Notes under the pieces: model-generated | Told to the model about the DNA's origin: nothing | Databases searched by the model: none | What the model saw: only the letters and a program-made list of their open reading frames with translations | Made by a program: the position numbers and the translations under genes | Shown: positions 58,196-64,000 of the stretch, in pieces | How positions within the stretch are numbered: position 1 is the stretch's first letter | Layout of the letters: each line of letters begins with the position of its first letter | Assembly (NCBI GenBank): GCA_036936605.1 | Contig: JAUPFV010000002.1 | Location: 316,650,893-316,714,892 of the forward strand | DNA length: 64,000 nucleotides | Direction: 5' to 3' | Source of the DNA: Limnanthes douglasii subsp. nivea | Taxonomy: Eukaryota; Streptophyta; Magnoliopsida; Brassicales; Limnanthaceae

Positions 58196-60740
58196 ATGTC
58201 TAAGCAAAGAGTTTGTATTTTTAAATATTTGAAGCAGACCTCAATCGTTCCTTTTAGCGCGTTTGAAAACTTTGAATCTGTCGAGAAATATATTGAAGGT
58301 AGATGGGATTTCTGGTTAAGGGTTGCTACACTATTTCCTACTCATGTGGCGGTGAAAAAATTATTGCTTGTTTACTAACTAGACTCATTTCATTGGTTTA
58401 ACTGTTAATCTCGATGTGGAGCGTTTGAAAAGCGTTAGCTTCTTTATTAGAAACAACAAGTAGTTGAAACAAATGTGCATGACATTGGTAAACAACCTAC
58501 TGTAGGCTTTGTAGAACCCTGTGATGATCATTTACTAAGCGGGGAGAGTAGTAATGGTTTAATCGGTTCCCAGCATAAAAAAAGACATCTTGCCACTACA
58601 GGTTGGGTTGATGCTATCACAGGGGTTGGTCAGACATTTGCTGATGGTGCCTCTGGTTTAAGGTTATCTTTATGCCGATATGCTTTAGAGCTAGGTTTTG
58701 CTTTCAAGTATATGAATAATACATCCAATAAGATCACTGCTTACTGTGTCAACAAAAAGTCAGGTTGCAAATGGCGACTGTATGCATCAATAGATTCTAG
58801 CACTGGTTTCATGATGATCAAGCGCTTTGCCAACACCCATTCATGTAGCCCGGTATTTTCCAAGAAAAAAAGTAGGCATTTGACGTCTGATTTAATCGCG
58901 GATGAAATACATGAATCAATTAGGACAAGTCATTCTTTAACAGCAACAACTATACAATCTTCTGTCAAACAAGACTATGGTTTAGATATTTCCTACCGTT
59001 TATCGTGGAATGCGTTAGAGAAGGCGAGGAGGGAAGTTTATGGAGACAGTAATACTTCGTTTGGGTTGCTGAATGCATATTTTAGAAGATTAAAAAGTAG
59101 AGATATTACTACCGATTGTCATTTGGAGGTTGGTTTTGGGAATGTCTTTATGAGGTATTTTGTGTCTTTCAGATCATGCATTCAAGGCTTTCACTCATGC
59201 CGACCATTGTTGTATGTGGACGGTACCCATTTAAACGGTAAGCATGGTGGTGTTTTGCTGTCTGTAGTGGCCAAGGACGGCAATAACGGTGTGTTTTGGA
59301 CTTTCATCTATATGTAGATCTATAGTATTCAGATATATTATATAGCGCGATACGGTATATTTAATCGAAAAATCACGCAAGATAGTGTGTAGATATTACT
59401 CTAGTTAGTTTATCATATTAGGCGCGAGATAGTATTTATATACGACGCTAGATACGTTATTTATCCTTCGTAACGTCCCGCGCGATGTGTTGTGGTTTGA
59501 TGCTAGATATTATTTAGATATAGCGCGAGATAGTTATTAGATATGACGCTAGATACGATATTTATTATATGCAACTTCACGCAAAATAGTATATGAAACA
59601 CCACGCGAGATAGTAGCTGCATCAAAGCAATCACGCCTTAATCAATACATATATCCATATATTATAGACTCACCAAACCTATTTTCATATTGCAGGCATT
59701 TTTCCAGTTGCTTTTGGTATTTTCGGTGGTGAAGATTCCGATAACTGGATGTGGTTCATGGAATATCTTAAACCTCATTTGTTAAACCATCAAATCACTT
59801 TTATTTCCGACATACATTCTGGTATTATTAATGCGGTTTCCGTTGTTTACCCAAACTAATTTCATGCTTACTGTATATATCATTTGGTTAATAAAATTTG
59901 AAGATAGCTCTTGAAAGCACCAACCGCGAGTATAAAAAGAAAATTTTGAAGCGATTTAAAAGTTGTGCTTACGCTCCAACAGTTGAACTTTTTACTGAGA
60001 GACTTTCCAAGTTTTTAAGTAGAGCTGGTAAAAATGTGAAGGCTTTCATCGAGAATTTACCTCTCGATAAGTACGCCCAGCCATTCGTGATTGGCAAACG
60101 TTACGGGGCGATGGCATCATCTGCTGCCGAATCCTTTAACAATCAGATTAAAAAGTTTTAAAATCTACCGATTGTTGAAATGATAAACAAGATTAGAGTT
60201 ATGCTATTGACTCAGATTTCTAGACGTTATTCAGAAGGGCTAAGCTGGAACAGTTTTTTATGCCCCGAATATGAGAAGCAGTTTAAGGAGAATGTTCAAA
60301 CGGGTCGAACCTGGGTGGTATCTAAGTCTTCTGCAGGTTCATTCGAAGTTTATTCTGACCCAGTTATGATTGTCAATATACTTAATTTTAAGTGTTCATG
60401 GGGTTCATGGTAGCAAGAGTGTTTTCCATGTGCTCACTCATTGGCTGCAATAACATCCATGAACGAAGATCCTATGACGTTGGTAGAACCATTCTACACT
60501 GTAAGTAATTATAGATGCACCTATTCGTTTAGCATACCTACAATAACCGAATATGGTGAAAGTTCGTCATCTAACGAATCTGAAGGACCTGTTGTTCTAC
60601 CTCCTAACGTAAAAAGACGAGCTGGAAGGCCAAGGAAGAAGATGATTCCATCTAGAGGAGAAGTATCATCTACCCACTTGTGTTGTGGCCGTTGCTTTAA
60701 ATTTGGACACAACCGAAAGACATATGATATGACAGTATGA
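58196..60740 (+). pseudogene. Mutator-like (MuDR-type) transposase
   Basis: 58451-59288: MuDR N-terminal DNA-binding domain (VGQTFADGAS, LCRYALELGFAFKYMNN, KSGCKWRLYASI, THSCS), then the DDE core start LLYVDGTHLNGKHGG with the first Asp. A GT-AG intron, 59289-59695 (phase 1), splices KDGNN to GIFPVAFGIFGGED. ITFISDIHSG carries the second Asp; YGAMASSAAESFNNQIKK carries the Glu. A SWIM-like region (KCSWGSW, then CFPCAHSLA) has its second Cys as Trp. The final knuckle CCGRCFKFGHNRKTYD has its last Cys as Tyr. Breaks: TAA 59857, frameshift near 59893, TAA 60159, TAG 60411. An upstream exon at 58196-58378 is possible. Confidence 0.88.
59335..59640. repeat. CGCGAG-motif array, block 2 (inside transposase intron)
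   Basis: About ten motifs in 300 bp, for example GCGCGATACGG, GGCGCGAGATAGT, GACGCTAGATACG (twice), AGCGCGAGATAG and CACGCGAGATAG, roughly every 30 bp. The block fills the intron between the GT-AG borders. Confidence 0.8.
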
Positions 60741-61815
60741 GCTGCCCGTTGAAAGCTTATTTTGTTTACATATGTTTTATTTAGTATGTATTAATTTGAT
60801 TCCACTTGTTCTGTATCTTTATCATGGTATTCGCACAAACTTTTTCAGTTGATACCCTTTAATGGCATATACGTTTTCATTTGATATCGTAGAATACTTG
60901 AAGTTTGGTTGAATCACGCGCGACGTAAGTGTAATGTGTCCTACAACGCGTGATATGTTTGCATAGTACCACACAAGATGCGGTGTTACTGGATTACAAC
61001 GCGCTAGTTGTTATTGGATGGTAACGCTAGTTACGTTGCCTTATCATTGGAAGCGCGAGATATTGCTGCTATATAACGCTAGACGTGATAACTTGTTGCA
61101 AAGCATGCTCTAATAACGTGCACTACGCTAGACTTATCTATTATTTAACGCGAGATGTGAATATGGTATTCGCCAAAACTCTTTCAGTTGATACCCTTTA
61201 ACGTCATAGAAGCTTTCATCTTAGATGGTACAGTAGCTGAAGTTTGCGTATACCACGCGTGCCATTATTGTGCTTTAACGCTATACGTGAATAATTTTTG
61301 TACGTAGCGGTACAGGTTTGCAATATCTGACGTGCGATTAGTTTCGACTGGACTATATCACGCAAGTTTCTATTGGATGAGGACACTAGACACGTTACAG
61401 TTTCACATGCTGCGCGAGATATTATTTAGATATGACGCTAGACATGTCGACGTTTTGCTAGGCATGTGCGAATTACATGCACTACGCTAGACGTGGCTAT
61501 TATCATACGTTAGATGTGAATATGATATTCGCCGAAACTCTTTCAATTTCTAACCTTTAACGTCATATAAGCTTTCATCTTATAAGGTAGACATGTTCAG
61601 GTAGCGCTTATTCACGCGAGACGTTATTGTTCCGTTAAGCTATATGCATTGTAGTTTCTTACGTAATGCGCGATGTGTGAATTAGGTTACGCTAGATTAC
61701 TCAGGGATGGATTGCTTCGCGCGAGGTGCTAATGTTTTATGACACAACTCGCGATCACGCTAGAATAACGTGCACTATGCTAGTCTTAAAACGTGAGATG
61801 TGCCTGTGCTATGAC
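60741..61815. repeat. CGCGAG-motif array, block 3 (3' of transposase)
   Basis: At least 25 motifs of the forms ACGCGAGAT, ACGCTAGAC and GCGCGAGATATT, with variants ACGCAAG and ACGTGAGATG. They are embedded in three copies of a longer unit beginning ATGGTATTCGCCAAAACT at about 60824, 61163 and 61522 (spacings 339 and 359 bp). No coding sequence. Confidence 0.85.
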
Positions 61816-62258
61816 GCTAGGCACGATCCAGTTGTTTCAGCCACCCTCCATGTTCGTCTTTTATCTAATGCGATTCACTGAGGATACACACTGCGTGCCA
61901 AGTCACCTTAGTAATCTTTATTGTGTTTACGTGTTACTTAGTTTTACACTCCCTTCGTGCGAATCATGTAGGATTTCCAATGCGTGACGAATATATTTAT
62001 TATCCATCTATAATGTATTGTGTTTTTCAATTGGACGGTCTCAAATACGCCATCAAACTATCGAAACAGCGATTCAGATTGATTGATAATTTAAACATCT
62101 CAATAGTAAAGAAGAAATACATTTGAAATACATTTGGATCACAGAGGGACTAATAGAGCCCAAATACTAAACCCTAATAAAAAAACAGCAAAATGCAAAA
62201 GGGTTTACAATTTAAAGCACAAAAAACAACAACAGTTTCAAACAAAACAACCATATTC
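61816..62258. other. Spacer between array and minus-strand ORF
   Basis: Contains small ORFs (61793-61987, 61923-62126) without recognisable features. Motif density drops here. Confidence 0.4.
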
Positions 62259-62687
62259 TAATAATCTGAAGAGTTACCCTCCTCAGATGTGTCCTCCTCA
62301 TCGTCCAAGTCCTCGTCTGTCTCTTCATCCTCCACCTCTTCATCCTCGTCATCGGTTTCCTCCCTCCCAGTAAGAATCATCGGATGAGTCCTTCGAAGAC
62401 TTCCTAGGAGTTATCTTCCTCATGCCTGTCTTCGTCTTCTTGTTCTTCACTATCCTTTGTAATTTTGGATATCACTCCCTGTCGGAATCCTCTTCTGGCC
62501 ACGACAGGGAGTACTCAGAGTCGTACGGAGTCGTCGGTGAAAGTGATGGAGTGAAAGGATTCGACTCGGCGTCAGAAGAGTACTCTGTCGTAGTCTCCCG
62601 CTTGTAGTTGTAGTTTGAGCGCCATGAACTAACGTCGGAAAACGTACCTTCTGATCCGTGATTGTCGTAGGAGTCTGAACCGCTCAT
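62259..62687 (-). CDS. Acidic, Ser-rich ORF, convergent to the transposase; unrecognised
   Basis: 62687-62472 encodes MSGSDSYDNHGSEGTFSDVS through SLSWPEEDSDRE and stops (TGA). The same strand continues open with KTKTGMRKITPRKSSKDSSD and, in a shifted frame, an acidic run (DDEDEEVEDEETDEDLDDEE) ending SSDY then TAA at about 62259. Composition is strongly non-random: Ser, Asp and Glu with one Lys/Arg patch. Either a short 71-residue protein or a broken or spliced gene of about 140 residues. It lies on the strand opposite to the transposase and points at it, the layout of mudrA and mudrB in maize MuDR, but I see no homology to mudrB. Confidence 0.4.
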
Positions 62688-62699
62688 CGTTGATTTTTG

Positions 62700-63189
62700 C
62701 TTTGCTATGGAAGATAAACAGTTTTTAGAATTTCAATAGTCTAATGGATAATCATGCAAGCAAACGCGAGACGCGTATTTAAATAATTTCTAAAACAACG
62801 CGTACCCTAGTGAGCATTTAATGTACATGCAATGAGTGCTTTATCTACCCTAGTCACATCCTTCATTAATAAACCCAATGCAATTAGTGAAAAGACATTT
62901 CACCAAAGTCTTTTCACTAACCATTAATTATGACGCGATTTAAATTAGAATCACGACAACCAATGTGTACTCTCTCCTCTTATTGATTAATTCTAATTAT
63001 TAACTTTTTAAATTTTATTATTTTTTAATTTACGATTAACCAAATAGTATATAATGATGTGCATTATAAACACGTGAATATTTGAACTTGGTTAGATGAA
63101 TAATTGTAGTTTGTCAAAATTTTAAGTTAAATTACATATTCAAAAAACTGTCCATTACCCATAAAATAGCACATGACATGGATAGTTAA
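62700..63189. other. Spacer with few motifs
   Basis: AT-rich. Contains isolated AACGCGAGACGCGTATTT (about 62763) and ACAACGCGTACC near the start of the minus-strand ORF. Otherwise no feature. Confidence 0.45.
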
Positions 63190-64000
63190 TTCGACATGTA
63201 CATCGCTAGCCAGATGCTAAACAGAAAACCCACGCGAGATGGTTGAATAGGGCGCGAAACGTTAAGTTTAGAATACGCTAGATAGAAGATAATTCACATG
63301 ACATGCGACGCGAGATTACCATATCATAGGACGCTAGCTGTTTATGTCCTACGACGCTAGATGTGACGCTAGATAACGTAACGCGACATGTTTGAATAAT
63401 ACCACACATAGCGCGAGATAATATGGAGATATAACGCTAGACATGATAACTTGTTGCAAAGCATACTCCAATAACGTCCACTAAGCTAGACTAAGCTATT
63501 ATACGAGGTTAGATGTAATTATGGTATTCGCCAAAAATCTTTCAGTTAATACCCTTTGATGTCATAGAAGCTTTCATCTTAAATGGTACACTAGTTAAAG
63601 TTTGCGTATATAACGCGAGTTATATTTTAGATATGACACTAGACATTGTTAAACATTCGGACACAACACTAGACGTGGTTATTATCAGACGCGAGATGTG
63701 AACGTTCTATTGGCAAAAAATCTATCAATTGATTCCCTTTAATGTCATACAAGCTTTCATCTTTTAAGGAAGACTGGTTCAAGTAGGGCTAATTTTAACC
63801 AGACGCTAGTTGTGCATGTTTTCTGACGCTAGATGGGTATGTCATATAACGCTAGATGTGTATGTCTTATAACGCTAGATGTGAAGCTAGAGTAAAAAAA
63901 CATACAACGCGAAATATTTGTTTTGTACGACGCTAGATAGGTAATTTTAATAAAGTTAAACATACGGACACCACGCTAGACGTGGCTATTCTCAAACGCG
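63190..64000. repeat. CGCGAG-motif array, block 4 (runs off window)
   Basis: About 25 motifs (ACGCGAGAT, GACGCTAGATGTGACGCTAG, AACGCTAGATGTG and so on). It includes near copies of block 3: 63400-63610 matches 61040-61260 through CTTGTTGCAAAGCAT, TAACGTSCACTA and ATTCGCCAAAA. A further unit copy lies near 63700, and the last bases repeat CACGCTAGACGTGGCTATT seen near 61480. The array continues beyond the window. Confidence 0.85.

Noticed and set aside
62422..62607. Plus-strand ORF with a signal-peptide-like start
   Set aside because: Overlaps the acidic minus-strand ORF, whose composition is far less likely by chance.
57780..64000. Regularly spaced short repeats suggestive of a CRISPR array
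   Set aside because: Repeats are only about 9 bp and imprecise, spacing is variable, the surrounding DNA is plant transposon, and no cas genes exist.

Overview
The window is nuclear DNA of a flowering plant, most likely a dicot. It is AT-rich, and nearly all recognisable coding sequence is decayed plant transposable elements: Ty1/copia, Ty3/gypsy of the Tat lineage, Mutator-like, hAT-like and LINE ORF1-like. The only host-type gene is a broken MATH-domain gene at the left edge. I see no rRNA, tRNA or CRISPR, and no intact host gene.

Layout, left to right. 1-1262: 3' part of a MATH-domain pseudogene (+). 1722-3226: non-autonomous Mutator-like element with 9-bp target duplication and an internal 32-bp tandem repeat. 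3370-10399: nearly complete but inactivated Copia element on the minus strand (LTRs, PBS, PPT, perfect TATTT duplication). 10803-12860: three tandem copies of a roughly 0.8-kb unknown repeat. 12861-21770: a second Copia family, triplicated head-to-tail in about 3.4-kb units; one unit later received a hAT-like MITE (15660-16045), and the sister unit still shows the empty site. 22384-22476: scrap of another Copia gag. About 23790-28385: element with long terminal inverted repeats enclosing a LINE ORF1-like (DUF4283 plus zinc knuckle) pseudogene. About 28800-56900: decayed plus-strand Copia of the same family as the 3370 element, split at 34089/55414 by a 21-kb nest.

The nest is a Tat-lineage Gypsy element (34090-55413) into which a second Tat element (38063-48181, GTGTT duplication) and a solo LTR (50287-50761, AGCTT duplication) inserted. 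Both Tat elements carry minus-strand gag-pol with an extra archaeal-type RNase H. Both also carry a plus-strand antisense gene between pol and the 3' LTR, with its own G-box and TATA region and a phase-1 intron at the same codon in both copies.

57780-64000 (window end): a Mutator-like transposase pseudogene (58196-60740) embedded in, and carrying within its intron, a dense direct array of a short CpG-rich motif alternating between CGCGAGA and CGCTAGA. Superimposed is a higher-order repeat of about 180-360 bp. An acidic, serine-rich minus-strand ORF (62259-62687) faces the transposase. This array is the least explained structure in the window. The element's right end lies outside.
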